DNA of 64,000 bases, taken from Palaemon carinicauda. Taxonomy: Eukaryota; Arthropoda; Malacostraca; Decapoda; Palaemonidae. The stretch covers positions 205,041,263 through 205,105,262 of the forward strand of contig NC_090725.1 in NCBI RefSeq assembly GCF_036898095.1. The letters are read 5' to 3'. The notes beneath the pieces were generated by a model. The model was not told the DNA's origin and did no database searches. It worked only from the letters and a program-made list of their open reading frames with translations. Numbering within the stretch: position 1 is the stretch's first letter; the number at the start of each line of letters is the position of its first letter. Positions 31,391-44,786 of the stretch are shown piece after piece. A program made the translations under genes and the position numbers.

Positions 31391-34102
31391 TTGCAATGGA
31401 ATTGTCAGGGTTTGAGGGCCAAATATGAAGAACTTAAGCTCTTAATTCACGAGCATTCCCCCATAATTGTATGTCTCCAGGAGAGCAAGCTTGATGCTAA
31501 TACCCCTTGTCCTCGCGAATATATTAGTTATAGGACACCTTACGATCACGGAGTAGGGAGCCATGGCGGAAGTCTCATGTACATTCGTCGAGATGTTCCT
31601 CAAATACCTATATCTATACGTACAACCCTGCAGGCAGTTGTTGTACAAATTGATATAGGGAGAAAATATACAATATGCTCTCTGTACTTACCTCCAAATG
31701 ATAATATTTTATATGATGATTTAGCAGAGGTCATTCAACAACTCACTCAACCTTTTCTCTTACTGGGAGATATGAATGGTAGACATCCTTTATGGGGTGA
31801 TGTTTTGGCCAACACAAGGGGCAATATTATCTCATCAATTGTGGAGAATGAGGATGTGGGACTCCTTAATACAGGAGAGCCCACACACTTTCATGTTCAG
31901 ACAGGTACTTTGTCATGCATTGACCTTTCAATTGCAAGCTCTAACTGCCTTCTTGATTTTGATTGGAGGACATTAGATGATTGGCATACTAGTGATCATG
32001 CACCAATCATTATAAACACCAACAAGGGTCCGCCTTTGCAAAGATCGCCACGTTGGAATCTAGACAAGGCAGACTGGGTTAAATTTTCCGAGCTAAGTGA
32101 AATCGAAGGGAGACCAGAACAGTTTGAAAGTATTGATGATGCCATAGACCTACTGAATGGAACTCTTCATACAGCAGGAGTCAATTCAATTCCCAAAACA
32201 ACAGGGTTATTCAAACGACGACCAGTCCCGTGGTGGTCTTCTGAACTAACTGCACTCCACAGAGCCACAAGAAGATCTCTAACACGATTGCGTAGACGCA
32301 GAACTGATGAGAATTTAACTATGTACAAGAAATGTAGAGCACAGTTCCGTCGTGCCATGAAAGAAGCAAGGCGCCAGTCATGGATGTCTTTTGTTTCCTC
32401 CATTAACAGGGGAACACCACCATCTTCTGTGTGGAGGAAAGTAAAAAAGATAGCTGGCAAAATCACCCCCAACCCACCACCAGTGTTGAAGGTGAATGGC
32501 CAGTATGTAACTGAAGCAAATGAAGTTAGCAATGCCCTGGCTAATCATTTTTCAAATGTATCCAGCAAGTGTGAAGGAGCCCCTGGTCACCAGTATAGGA
32601 GCACTGAAGAAAAGAAAATTTTAAATTTTGCAACAAGAAGGGAAGAGTCGTATAATTCTCCTTTCACTGAAAGAGAATTTGATTCCGCACTTGCTCATTG
32701 CAACGATACAGCCCCTGGACCCGATGGAATTCCATATGCAATGATTAAACATGTACATTTTAATACAAAGCTATTTATTTTAAGCATTATTAATAGAATA
32801 TGGCATGATCATAGTTACCCAAGTGTTTGGGAACTAGCCATTATTTTAGCCTTTTTAAAACCCGGTAAAGACAAGTTTTTAGCAGCAAACTATCGTCCTA
32901 TTGCATTGACATTTTGTTTATGTAAAATCATGGAGAAGATGGTCAATGCAAGACTGATATGGTATCTTGAAAAGAAAGGTATTTTATCACCGATTCAGGG
33001 TGGATTCCGAAAAATGCACTCAACGACTGATGTGTTGATACGACTTGAGTCTTCTATTTGTGAAGCCTTTGCTTCCAAACAGCACCATGTTACAGTATTT
33101 TTTGACCTTGAAAAGGCATATGATACCACATGGAGATATGGTATTCTTAAAACCATTCATGAATTGGGATTGAGAGGAGAGCTGCCACTATTTATTCAGG
33201 CATTTCTTTCACGTAGAGTTTTTCAAGTGAGAGTGGGGGAAACTCTATCAGAGAGTAAGTGCCAGGAAGAAGGAGTTCCTCAGGGTAGTGTGCTGAGTGT
33301 AACCCTTTTTGCACTAGCAATTAATGGGATATCCTCAGCCATTCCCCAGGATGTTCTCTCAACATTATTTGTGGATGATCTCTCAATATCATTTGCTGGC
33401 ACTAGAATGGCAATGGTTGAGAGAAAAATCCAACTCTCTATTGATAAAATTATCCAGTGGGCTGACATGAATGGATTCAAGTTCTCGACAAGTAAAACTA
33501 CCATTGTCCATTTCTGTCGTATCCGGGGAGTACATCCAGACCCGGATATATACATTAAAGGTCAACGGATACCATGTGTACCGGAAACCAAATTTTTAGG
33601 TTTGATATTTGACTGTAGACTTACATGGGTTTCTCACCTAAAAGCGCTAAAAGCTAAATGTGTTGAAGCTCTGAATATCTTAAAAGTATTGTCCCATACA
33701 TCATGGGGGCCAGACCGCAATACTATTTTAAAATTATACAAGGCCTTGATTTTTTCCAAATTTAGTTATGGTTGTGAGGTATATTCTTCAGCCACCCCAA
33801 GCCGGTTAAAAATATTAGACTCGATACATCATGCAGGTATTAGATTGTCTACTGGAGCTTTTAAAACCTCGCCTATCCCAAGTCTCCTTGTTGATGCTGG
33901 AGAGTTACCTCTAGACCTTTACCGAATTTCTTCCATTCTTCGGTATTGGTTTAGATTGCAAAGACTCCCTAACTCTCCAGCCTTTCAGACTGCAAGCCTT
34001 GTAAGACACGCATCATACTTTGAGCTGCACCCAAAATCTCAACCTTATGGCTTTCGGGTGAAACGATTATTAAATAGTCTGGATATAATTAGAAATAAGG
34101 TA
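31391..34102 (+). CDS. LINE ORF2, endonuclease and reverse transcriptase part
   Basis: ORF2 lies in another frame than ORF1 and is open upstream of 31391 without an obvious ATG, so its start is uncertain. The apurinic-type endonuclease spans about 31391-32020 ([41 protein letters not shown]). RT follows with [36 protein letters not shown] and the active site FVDDLSIS at about 33369. The frame is open up to the TA at 34101-34102 where the Tigger-A derivative sits. Confidence 0.9.
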
Positions 34103-34900
<798 letters not shown>

Positions 34901-34902
34901 TA

Positions 34903-35877
34903 CTTCCATTCAAGGTATCATCAACGCCTCCATGGAAGTTGCCAGAGATATCTTTTTGTAAATATTTTATTGGAGATCAGAAGAATATGTCAGACTTAGA
35001 AGCCAGGTCTCTTTTTAATGAACATGTTAAAGAACATAGAGGATCAACTTTTATCTATACTGATGGCTCCAAATCTGATGCTGGCGTTGGATTTGGAGTA
35101 CACAGTAATGGTTTTAATTGTAGAGGTGCACTTCCTCTGACTGCTTCCATATTTACTGCCGAACTGTATGGCATATTAACCGCTGTTGAGAAAATAGCGT
35201 TGGAGAAGGAGGGTAATTTTACAATTTTTAGTGATGCAAGGAGTGTCCTTCAAGCTATGGAAGTTTTTAATTCTAATAACCCTCTAGTTTTAAAGATTTT
35301 AGAATGGCTCTTCCTTATTGGACGGAGAGGTATAACAGTTCAATTTTGTTGGGTTCCAGCACATGTAGGTGTGTCCGGGAATGAGAAGGCAGATTCACTG
35401 GCTAAGGAGGCTGCATCCGAGTTGCTGCCAAGAAGGTATCCCATTCCCTGTAATGATTTCTTACCTGACATCAAGAAATTGGTTTGCAATAAATGGCAAC
35501 AGCAATGGGATAGTCAAGATAGCAATAAAATGAGGGAAGTAACAAATGACATATATCCTTGGAGGTATAATATGATGCCCCGAAAATGGGAGACGTCTCT
35601 TTGTCGTCTCCGTATTGGTCACACTCGGTTGACACACGAGTTTCTGCTGAAGGGCCAACACCAACCGTATTGTGACAACTGTTTAGTACCTCTAACAGTA
35701 AGGCATTTGTTGACCGAATGCCCCAATTATAACAACTTGCGGAATAGATATTTGTTTGAGGCTCGAGGTGAGGGTGGCAGGCTCATCCTTGCCAAGATTC
35801 TTGGAAATGATGTGTCCTACCATGCAAGTAGCATTTTTAGATTTCTTTCAGAAGCAGGTCTTCTGAAAAATATTTAA
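34903..35877 (+). CDS. LINE ORF2, RNase H and C-terminal part
   Basis: It continues ORF2 in frame after the Tigger derivative. RNase H motifs are FIYTDGSKSDAG, TAELYGIL, IFSDARSVLQA and VPAHVGVSGNEKADSLA, covering the expected D-E-D-D/H set. A C-terminal CxxC/H cluster follows (YCDNCLVPLTVRHLLTECP), a common LINE ORF2 tail. The stop is at 35875-35877. Confidence 0.9.
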   Translation, partial: LPFKVSSTPPWKLPEISFCKYFIGDQKNMSDLEARSLFNEHVKEHRGSTFIYTDGSKSDAGVGFGVHSNGFNCRGALPLTASIFTAELYGILTAVEKIALEKEGNFTIFSDARSVLQAMEVFNSNNPLVLKILEWLFLIGRRGITVQFCWVPAHVGVSGNEKADSLAKEAASELLPRRYPIPCNDFLPDIKKLVCNKWQQQWDSQDSNKMREVTNDIYPWRYNMMPRKWETSLCRLRIGHTRLTHEFLLKGQHQPYCDNCLVPLTVRHLLTECPNYNNLRNRYLFEARGEGGRLILAKILGNDVSYHASSIFRFLSEAGLLKNI

Positions 35878-36019
35878 CTTTTATGACATTCAATTTTTAT
35901 GATTTTAATTGAATACTCTTTAATTTTTTATTTTATTTCATTTTTTATTTTTGTAAACATAAATTAAATGTTACCGGCGTCAATGACCTTAGATGTCAGG
36001 ATGCCTGAAAACTTTAAAT

Positions 36020-36034
36020 AATTCCCTTGCACTT
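36020..36034. repeat. Target site duplication of the LINE, right copy
   Basis: AATTCCCTTGCACTT, matching 28722-28736 exactly. Confidence 0.93.
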
Positions 36035-37274
36035 TTTTCTCGTGAGAGTGGCCTCCCCATCCTTCCAGGGAGGCGTCCAGGTGTATCACCACGGATGGTT
36101 GTGGTGGTTGCAGGGGAATTGTCCGTGCTAGGCTCTTGGCTGTTGACCACGGCCTTAACTGCGTGCCCAATAGGGTCGGGGTCAACCTTAGTTGATCTCC
36201 TCGAGCGTTTGATGTGTATCTTCTCCAGACTCCTGACGCATCTTTCAGATGTGCCTTTAGCACCGGGTCTGTCACTGCTGTGAACTGGAGAGAGTCCAAT
36301 ACTCTTTCCTGTTGGCATCTTGAAATCCTCTTGTGATGGATTACTTTCTTGACAGATCCCGCTATCTCTCTCCTCTTCTTGGATGGAATGGAGAGGTGGT
36401 GTGACTTCAAGTCCCATTGGATTCCTAGCCATGGGAACTTCTGAGCTGGAGAAAGGCGAGACTTCTTGCGGTTGATCTTGAAGCCCAGGAGTTCTAGGAA
36501 CTGGATCACCTTTTTGGCTGTTTGCAGACAAGTAGTCTTCGATGCTGCCCATACCAGCCAATGGTCTTGATATGCTACCACTTAAACTCCTTCGGAGAGT
36601 AGCTGCTGGACGATTGTCTCTGCTAGCTTCGTGAATATCCTTGGGGCTGTGTTCAGTCCGAAGGGCATTGCTCTGAAGACAAACTTCTTCTTCCAAAGCT
36701 TGAATCCTAGTTAGAAGGAGAAGGGGCAGCTAACTAGTAGATGCCAGTAAGCATCTGCTAGGTCTATTGAGACTGTGTATGCCCCTTTTGGTAGAAGGGT
36801 CCTTATGTGTTGCAAAGTAAGCATCCGGAACTTGTTGTTCTCCACGAACTTGTTGAGTGGAGACAAGTTTAGAATGACTATGAGTTCGTCTGAGTCTTTC
36901 TTGGGAACACAAAACAGCCTTCCCTGGCATTTGAAGGACTTCGCTTTCCTAATTACCTTCTTGTTCAAGAATTCTGAGGTATATTCTTCTAACAAGGGGG
37001 TGGAGTGTTGGAAGAATTCTGGAAAACGAGGTGGAGTTCTGTTCCATTTCCACTCAAGTCCATTCGTGATTAGGCTGTGGGCCCAGGGATCGAAGGTCCA
37101 GCGATCCCGAAAGTGATACAGTCTTCCCCCTACCTGGAGCCCCTCATTGCTTGAGGGGTCCTGAAGACTTGTTTCCGTGACCACGTCCTCCTCGTCCCCG
37201 AGAGGGGTTTCCAGTGGAACTTCTCCTTGGGCCTTTTTTTGGGGGAGGGCGAAAGGAAGTCGACTGCCTCTCAA
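36035..37274 (-). pseudogene. RT and start of RNase H of DIRS-2a (active site mutated)
   Basis: From about 37205 it reads LQVGGRLYHFRDRWTFDPWA, GRLFCVPKKDSD, ILNLSPLNKF and SIDLADAYWHL. An in-frame stop follows near 36711, and another just before the active site. The active site itself reads YQDHW instead of the YLDDW of the other three DIRS copies, so both the second catalytic aspartate and the frame are lost. RNase H starts at VVIHLDASLEGWGG and ends at the LINE insertion. Confidence 0.85.
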
Positions 37275-38711
37275 AGCCAGGATTAAACGCTGGCGACTGG
37301 GCTACCAGTTGCTGAGGGACCATCTGGAAGGTGGTCTTAGGTATCGTGGTCATAGTTTTAGGCATCTGGCGATGGTCACGGCAGGAAGTTGCGCTGGTCT
37401 GCATGGTCTCCTTGCCTTTTTGTTCTTAGGCTGGGGACCTCCTTCTGAGGAAGATTTCCTCTTTGAGGTCATGCCCCACTTTTGGAGAAAGTTCCTATTC
37501 TCCGTGGCTCCTCTGGCTATGATCTCTCGGACCAGTTCCTGTGGGAAAAGGTCCTTACCCCAGATGCACGAGGGAATCAGCTTCCTGGGTTCGTGTTTTA
37601 CCATCGCTGAGGCAAAAACGAACTCTCTGCAGGCTCTCCTTGCTCTGAGAAAAGCATATAGGTCTTTCACAAGGGTACCCATGTGAGACTTAGCCAGGAA
37701 GATGAACATTTCTGGGGCGTCATGTAGACCTGCGCTCATTTCCAAGCAGTTCTGATGAGAAAGGGAGGCCGCAAGTCTCTCCTTCGTCTCCTGTTCCCTC
37801 CTCAGAAGATGGTCTGGCAACTTCGGATGGTTCTCATTGAACTGCTGGCCTGCTATCTCTGGATCCAACTTCGAGAGGAAGAAGGTTAGGTGGACATCCT
37901 TCCACTTCTCCCCGCAGGCAGGCATTGCTAGAGAGAATGGTTTGCATTCCTCTAGGGTTGGGCAGGGTTTGCCCTCTTTGACTGCCTTGATGACAAAGTC
38001 TAGTGCTTTCTTCGAAAAGGGGAAAGAGATGGAGGAAGGAGCAAGAAAGGTGGGGTGTCTCTTGCTCAGTCCTGAGACCTTCGTGTTGGTGTACCCGGCT
38101 CCTTTCAAAGCTTTTAGGAGGATGTCTTGCGCCTTGTCATGCTCAAAGACAATGACTTCTTTGGGTACTGTTTCCTCACTGGTTGCATGTTCATCCCGCA
38201 GTCTCATGTAACAGTCTGGGTAAGCTGGAAAGCTAGGCCAGAACTCGAGATCTTCGATTAGTTTAGTTCCCAACTTCTCTGAGACAAATGGTTCCCCATT
38301 CATCATGGGCGTATGCTCCGCGCACCTCCAGGGGTTGGTTTCAGAGCAGTGGGGAAGATCCACCACTCTAAGGGGCTTCTTAGTGGAGCCCCTGGAAGGT
38401 CCAGGGCAGTCCATCCTTTCCTGTAGCAGTATCTGCTGCTGCTTGATTGACTGCTTCATAGTCTCTTGTTCCTTCTGGAACGATTCCAACATTCGTTAGG
38501 TCGACATGAGGATCGCTTCACTCTTATCGACCTGTGCAACTGATTGAGGAGTTGGAGCTGAAGAGGTTGACGGCATAGTTTGGTATGCTGTCACGGCGAA
38601 CTGAGGGTCTTTGGTTGATGTTGAGTGTTGAGTCCTGCTCTTCATGTGCCCACAAAAGTCTTTGCCCTTGTGGTTGCAGAACAATGCTGCACACTTCTCC
38701 ATCGGCTCCTC
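37144..38711 (-). pseudogene. Gag of DIRS-2a
   Basis: It begins after an acceptor TTCCTTTACAG at 38711 and codes for KCAALFCNHKGKDFCGH, a weakened form of the Cys/His module, then an in-frame stop near 38496. The main body (from 38492) has DLPHCSETNPWRCAEHTP, YPDCYMRL, EVIVFEHDKAQ, TFFLSKLDPEIAGQQFNE and FLRARRACREFVFA, all matched in DIRS-2b. A frameshift near 37395 leads to the RG-rich tail (SRGRGGRGHGNK) ending at 37144. The tail overlaps the RT frame. Confidence 0.8.
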
Positions 38712-40384
38712 CTGTAAAGGAAAAGGGCTCACTGAGTATCATGGTTTTTATATCATTGATACAAAAGCATACATTTTTTATTGACAATAGTAATCACTAT
38801 TGTTTATAATAGCTTAGGATAATAAGCTTGAAAGGAGGTAGAAAAGACACATATCTGTGTTTCCTCTTCCAGGCCATTGCTGAGACCTCTGTCAGTAATA
38901 ATCTTTGGTTTCCCTGGTAGGGAGAATACAAGGTAGAAGAAAGTCTAGGAACTAGAGTTTGGGTTAGTAAGTGTCTATACTAACCTTATCCTGTAGTATA
39001 TGTATTAATACTGATTGGTGATTTTTTAGGGTCCTGATGATCGAAAAAACCATCTGGGTGTGAGGGAGTACTCTTAACCTCAACATAATATTGTGGTCCA
39101 AACAATAGACTGCGATAGGAAACACAGAGTATGTTAGAAAACGTGTACTACTGTATAGTTGTGTACTGTAGTTCAGCCGGTGACACTGCCGGGGTTAGGT
39201 TAGTACCTGGCGGCACTAACTGATAGAGAGAGAAAAAGCATTAAGGAAGGAGAGTTTCCTATTATTATGGTTTAGCACAATAATCAGGCCACCTACTGTC
39301 TCCTTGCCAGAATGAGAGTTCCAATGGAAGGGATAAGAATCTATCTGATTCGGGCTTTCACCCATCCACAAAAGGCCGGCGGCAATAATTGTGGATGGCA
39401 GTCCAAGAGATGGCTGAGGACTTCCCAAATTATGTTAGGTTTCCCACCGGCAGCCGTCAGGGCCGGCTCAATCTTCCCCCCAATAATATTCACTTCCTGT
39501 GAAGGAAGGAAGTAAGGGGGAAGGAGGCTGAGGCGGCTGAACTAACTGCCTCCGGCAGGGCACCAGGCGGTAACGCAGTCAACCTAGCAAGCCTTGATGA
39601 CTGTCAGAATACGTGTGAAAGAGTGTTATGATGGCTATGACGTCACTAAAATACAGAAGGGGGAAGGGTAAGGGTCTTATAGTTCATTGAAATGAGAGGT
39701 GGTGGCAGGTATGCCATTTACCTTCAACAGTGAACTGAGGAAGCATGGCTTCCTGTGCTGACGACATCGTCGGTGGCAGAGGAAACATGCACCGTTTGCT
39801 GGCAACATCGTCGGTGGCAAGACAAGGGCACCCTAAGTTATTTACTATCTAACTCAAAGCCGGAGGTGGCAAGAACTCTGCTCTACTCAACAACAATGAA
39901 GAAAGACAGTGGTTGCCGCCTGTAGTGGCGGTGACACTCAGGGAGGGAGGAAGGGTTTAGCCTCTTTTCTCTGAGAGAGAATGTATATCGAACCTTATCC
40001 ATAGATTCTAGAGAATGTAAGTTCTCCTCCGAATCAATAAGGAACGATAGGGTGAGGCTAAACGTGGGGAATTACTTTACTGTACTAACGTATATATGAG
40101 CGAGACTAGCTTAGCTCTGGTACCGCTTGGGTTCCCGCTGCATACGAAATGTAGAATTACATAATAGGACGAGGAATAATATATATGTATGCAAAATCTT
40201 CACTTGTATAATTTGCCTAACTAGCTAATATAGCTTAATACCGGGAATTGTCGCCCTACTGACTAAATAAAATGCAATAGTAACGGGGGACTGCATTCTT
40301 AAATTGGCTGCCTCTGGTTCTTGGCAATGCTCAACCAAACACACTTAAATTATTGAAATTTAACTCTGAGGAGGGAGCCTAAAA
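38712..40384 (-). other. 5' non-coding part of DIRS-2a (intron region), truncated
   Basis: This corresponds to the non-coding stretch ahead of the gag exon in DIRS-2b (2.67 kb there, 1.67 kb here). I see no termini, no recognised protein and no convincing first exon. A candidate start exon (ATG near 39769, MSSAQEAMLP) has a donor in the wrong phase for the gag exon. The terminal repeat expected at its outer end is missing. Confidence 0.55.
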
Positions 40385-41895
40385 TTATACACAGGAGTTT
40401 GAAAACAAGAGCCTCATGATTATTCACGGTCAAAGGTAGCACTAAAATCAAGGCCAATCATACAAACTTCGTGACCACAATTAAGGGATTTCTGTACAAC
40501 ATTGGAGATTGTAAGAAGGGCATCACATGCTCCATGGCCTTTACGAAAACCAAATTGCAAACTAGGGAACAGAGTATTATCTTCAGCAAACCTATTAAGA
40601 CGTTTTGCTAAAAGACGTTGAAAAACCTTAGATAATATGGGAGTTATGGAAATTGGGCGGTAATCAGTTGGACTTGAGCTACCACAAACACATTTACATA
40701 GTGGAGTAACATTACCAATTCTCCAACAAGTGCTAAAAAGCTCCTCTTCGAGCTAACTTTCTCAAAATAACAGATAACTTTGGAGCTAAGAAATCTGCAG
40801 TCTTTATTAAAAACAAAGTGAAAATACCATTTGGGTTTACACCTCCATCAAGAGTTTTAATTTCACGAGATCGAAAAGCAAAATTAGTTAGTTTAGCTTC
40901 AGGAAAACAGGAATGAGGAAGTTCGAGTTTCTCATTACTCTTCTTGCTGTTAAACACATCTGCCAAAAGGGTTTCCTTTTCCTTTGGTCAGTGAGTGACT
41001 GAGCCATCTGGTTTAAGTAAAGGAGGAACTGCTGCATATACACCAAAGAGTCCAGGTTTAAGGGTAGTCCACCATTTATGCCCCTGGGTTGTTCCAGAAA
41101 GGGTTTCTTTTATGGTTGAATTGTATTTTATTTCAGTTGAAGCATAAACTCTGAGCAAAAGTTCTAAGCTGAGTATAGTTATTCCTGGTCAAAGATGATA
41201 GGCCTCCTGCTTCTCCAAATAAGCACGTCTACAATCATCATTGAACCATGGTTTGTCCTTCAAAGGGACTACAGGATCAACACTACTATACAATTGTGAC
41301 AAATTCAAGCTTAAAAGGTCATGCAAAATCCCATTCCAGTCTGCTTGAGATTTCATATAAATCTTACATAAGTAAGGTACATCAGGGACAGGCTACTCAG
41401 TCTTCACTACTAATGAAATCAAAGCATGATCAGATGTCCCAACTGGAGAACCAACCTTACTTGTTATAATGCCAGGTAGTCGGTGTATACGAGGTCCAAG
41501 CAGTTTCCAGACCTGTGAGTAGCTTCACTTCTGATTTGCTCACAGACCAATTCAGAGGCAAAGTCTAAAGCTCCTAAGCCATGGTGGTGAGTAGGAGAAA
41601 CAGAATTTAACCACTCCCTATGGTGTGCGTTGAAATCACCAACAAAGACAAAAGAGGAGACCTTTCTATCATCTTCTGGTATCTTAGCCATAATGGTAAG
41701 ACAATCAAAGATAGAATCATCCATGTCTGAATACTGGTAGATGGAACACAAATAGAAGTTGTTATGCCTGCCACAAACTTTTATTACCTGAATCTCATGA
41801 CATTTACATTCATAGCAGGACTTATGAGAAGTAGGGTACTCAGTCCTAACATACACCGCCATTCCCCTGGCCTTAGGGATGGCATCGCATTTCAA
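40385..41895 (-). pseudogene. LINE N-terminal fragment: endonuclease and start of RT
   Basis: The minus strand from 41895 shows endonuclease motifs (GMAVYVRTEYP, FVFVGDFNAHHREWL, GNCLDLVYTDYL, then TSDHALISL near 41405). After several stops come the RT start (DYRPISITPILSKVFQRL, FGFRKGHGACDALL, GLDFSATFDR), which ends at 40385. Multiple stops and frameshifts mark it as old. Orientation and order fit the C-terminal piece at 16045-16576, with about 1 kb of RT missing between them. The family looks CR1/Jockey-like. Confidence 0.75.
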
Positions 41896-42959
41896 ATTTA
41901 AATATTTGATGGAATTAGTTGTGCTGTTGTTTATGATGATAGCTCCTATGTTGGTAGACTATCATATAGTGCAATTGTTTTTCCAAATTTTTTTTTGCAT
42001 ATTATGATTCTTCAAATACATTGATGACATTAGACAATATAACTCGAGTCATCCAATTATTCTGAAAAAATCAGGAATGGTAACATGAACAAGCTTCAAA
42101 ATTTAAATTAGTGTTTTTGTAGTATTCCTGCCCATGTAGTTATCTGTGACAATGACCTTGGTGGCCAAGAAGCTTGATCTTTATTCACGTGAGATATGAT
42201 CACATTCCACCATCTCTCGTATTCTATTATGAAACTGCGTATTCACACGTACATTATATTATTGACAAATTTCAAGCACGTTGGTCTTCTCCATTGTTGG
42301 CAACAATAAGAAAATAGGCAAATAATGAACACTGGTAATCATCTTATCACCTAGATTGTCAGACAAAATCTATGTCAGTCTGCATGCATTGTGATTCTCC
42401 CCTTACTGTCAAATGTTTGTTAATGCATTTCAGGAAACAATGTAGTACAGCACTGATATGGATTCTTCAGTAAAATCATAAAGACATAAGAAGTTCAAGT
42501 GTTGTTCTTTCAATGTTCATGGGCTATGGACTTCAATTTATTTTTATGGCAAAGTTCCAAAATTTAATTCAGTTCAATTATTTCGAGATTTTTATTTTTT
42601 ATGTTATTGTGCATTACATATTCATATACAGTATAGTTTTTGCCAAAAGTTTATGTAGTGCTAAATTAACTTCTTAGGTTACAATGCTTGACTTTAAGCC
42701 CAAATTCCATATTACTCGTGGACAAAAGGTCAAGTTATATTCCCAGTCTCATTAAGAGGGGATCTGCACTGCAAGTTAAAGTACATAGAGCACTATAGTA
42801 TTTATGCTTGTTTCATTATCTTTTCATGGTAATCTTTCTCACTACCCTTATTATTAAGTGACAATTGTGCTCTGTCGCAATGTAATAGCCTTTTAGTATT
42901 AATCCACATGAGTGTTTCCTCATGTAGAGTAATATGAAATTCTCTGATTATCTTTTCAG
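41896..42959 (+). other. Non-coding interval, probable upstream intron of the dsRBD gene
   Basis: AT-rich, with no element terminus or recognised coding sequence. It ends in a good splice acceptor (ATTATCTTTTCAG at 42959), so at least its right part is likely intron of the gene whose last exon follows. Confidence 0.5.
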
Positions 42960-43064
42960 GTAAATGACAGGTTTGAAGTTGTTGGCCTTGGGAAAAATTT
43001 CAAGATTGCTAAAGATAATGCAGCAAAGAAAGCTTTGAGAAGACTCCGGGAAATTGTGGTTTAA
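42960..43064 (+). CDS. Terminal exon of a host gene: C-terminal half of a dsRNA-binding domain, Dicer-like
   Basis: After the acceptor TTATCTTTTCAG the exon reads VNDRFEVVGLGKNF then KIAKDNAAKKALRRLREIVV and a TAA stop (34 codons). GLGKNFKIAK-NAAKKAL is the loop-2/helix-2 signature of a double-stranded RNA-binding domain, with the basic KxxAK and AAxxAL residues that hold the fold and touch the RNA backbone. Its place at the extreme C-terminus, and the G-G-(K/R)-N/S-(Y/F)-(K/R)IAK pattern, resemble Dicer proteins, which end in such a domain. Other dsRBD proteins cannot be excluded. Upstream exons are not in this window, unless outside what I can see. This is the only likely host gene found. 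Confidence 0.65.
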   Translation, partial: VNDRFEVVGLGKNFKIAKDNAAKKALRRLREIVV

Positions 43065-43098
43065 GAAAAATTCATTGTTCTTATCTTTTATTTTCAGT

Positions 43099-43402
43099 GT
43101 CACAGAGAATGTTGTTTTTAAAGGAACTTATATAAATATTTATCAACAGATACAAGATTCCTATGGGATATTGTTATCAACAAACAAAAAACTATTATGG
43201 CAAATTTTAGTAGCATAGTAAAACTTAAGGGAAGTATATTATTTTAAACATTTGTCACAGAGAATGTTTTTAAAGGAATTTATGTAAATTATTATCAACA
43301 GATACAAGATTCCTATGGGATATTGTTATCAACAAACAAAAAACTATTATGGCAAATTTTAGTAGCATAGTAAAACTTAAGGGAAGTATATTTTAAACTT
43401 TT
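43099..43402. repeat. 155-bp tandem duplication in the 3' region of the dsRBD gene
   Basis: Units 43099-43253 and 43254-43402 both begin GTCACAGAGAATG and share the block from ATCAACAGATACAAG to GGGAAGTATATT nearly exactly, with small length changes in A/T runs. Confidence 0.93.
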
Positions 43403-43924
43403 GTATTCATGGACTTTCAGAAATATCCTTAACCCTGCGTAAGTAACCTATTTTTTGTTGATCCGCCATCAGTGACCTGGTACCTGTACGGTGACCTCCA
43501 TTTTCGGATCCAATAACTCCTTTATTATTAAAGATATCAAACAACTTAAACTTGCACATTCATCACTAATCATTCCTTAATACTATGTTAGAAGTAAAGA
43601 AAACACGACTTTTTTAATATTTATTACAAATATAACTATACAAAAATATATACATTCACAAAACAGACCATAAATTTATTTACATTTAACCTATAATACT
43701 TTGGTGACCTGGATATTGAAGATAGATGATATGGGAACATCCATGCCAATTTTAAAGACCCCTGGATCAAAAACACCAAATCTGTAACAGGGGGTGAAAA
43801 AACACTACTTTGAAAATGTCCCCTGTAATCCACCTAAATATTAAAATATTTCTATAATATCTTACACAATTGTGAATTGACCAATCTAGAATACAAAGCA
43901 GGTAAAAAAAAAAGTAAATCTTGA

Positions 43925-44720
43925 GTAATTAAAAGCTTCCAAAAAAAACATTTCTTCCGAGAGGGCAATTTGACATGAGGAGTTTTCCCTCTTGCTCTCT
44001 CGGAAATCAATATAATACCCTCAAATTATATGTGGATACCAAATATACTTTCTAGAATACAAGACAAGTAAAATAAACTATATATGAGTACTTAAAAGAT
44101 TCCAAAAAACAAAACTAAAATTTCTTCCGAGAGGGCCATATGACAAAGTATTTTCTCTATTGTTCTCTCAAAAATCAATATAAGACCCTCAAATTTTATG
44201 TGGATACCATATATACATTCTAGAATACAAGACAAGTAAAAAAAAATAAATATGAATACTTAAGATTCTAAAAAATAAAAAAAAAAAAAAATTCTTCTGA
44301 GAGGGTCATTTGACATAAGGTATTTTCCCTATTGATCTCTCAGAAATCAATATAAGACCTCAAATTATATGTGGATACCACATATACATTCTAGAATACA
44401 AGACAAGTAAAAGAAAATAAATATGAATACTTAGATTCTAAAAAATAAAAACAAAACAAAAAATTCTTTTGAGAGGGTCATTTAACATAAGGTATTTCCC
44501 CTATTGATCTCTCAGAAATCAATATAAGACCCTCATATTATATATGGATACCACATATACATTCTAGAATACAAGACAAGTAAAAAAAAACTAAATATGA
44601 ATAATTAAAACTAAAAAATAAAAAACAAAAACAAAAAATTTCTTCTGAGAGGGCCATTTGACTAAGGTATTTTCCCCCATTGCTCTTTCAGAAATCAATT
44701 TAAGACTAAAATTATATGTG
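43925..44720. repeat. Five tandem units of about 170 bp, each with a hairpin
   Basis: Units are anchored at 43951, 44121, 44291, 44462 and 44639. Each has a TTCxGAGAG segment and, about 35 bases on, CTCTCxGAA, able to pair. They lie between the transposase stop and the left terminus of the piggyBac. Confidence 0.93.
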
Positions 44721-44786
44721 GATACCAAATATACTTGATTAATTAAAAAGTTGTAAAAAATGTTAAAAAAAGTTTGTGTTCCTACC

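Noticed and set aside
39723..39770. First gag exon of DIRS-2a starting MSSAQEAMLP
   Set aside because: The GTAAAT donor leaves phase 1 while the gag exon needs phase 0, and no match could be placed in DIRS-2b.
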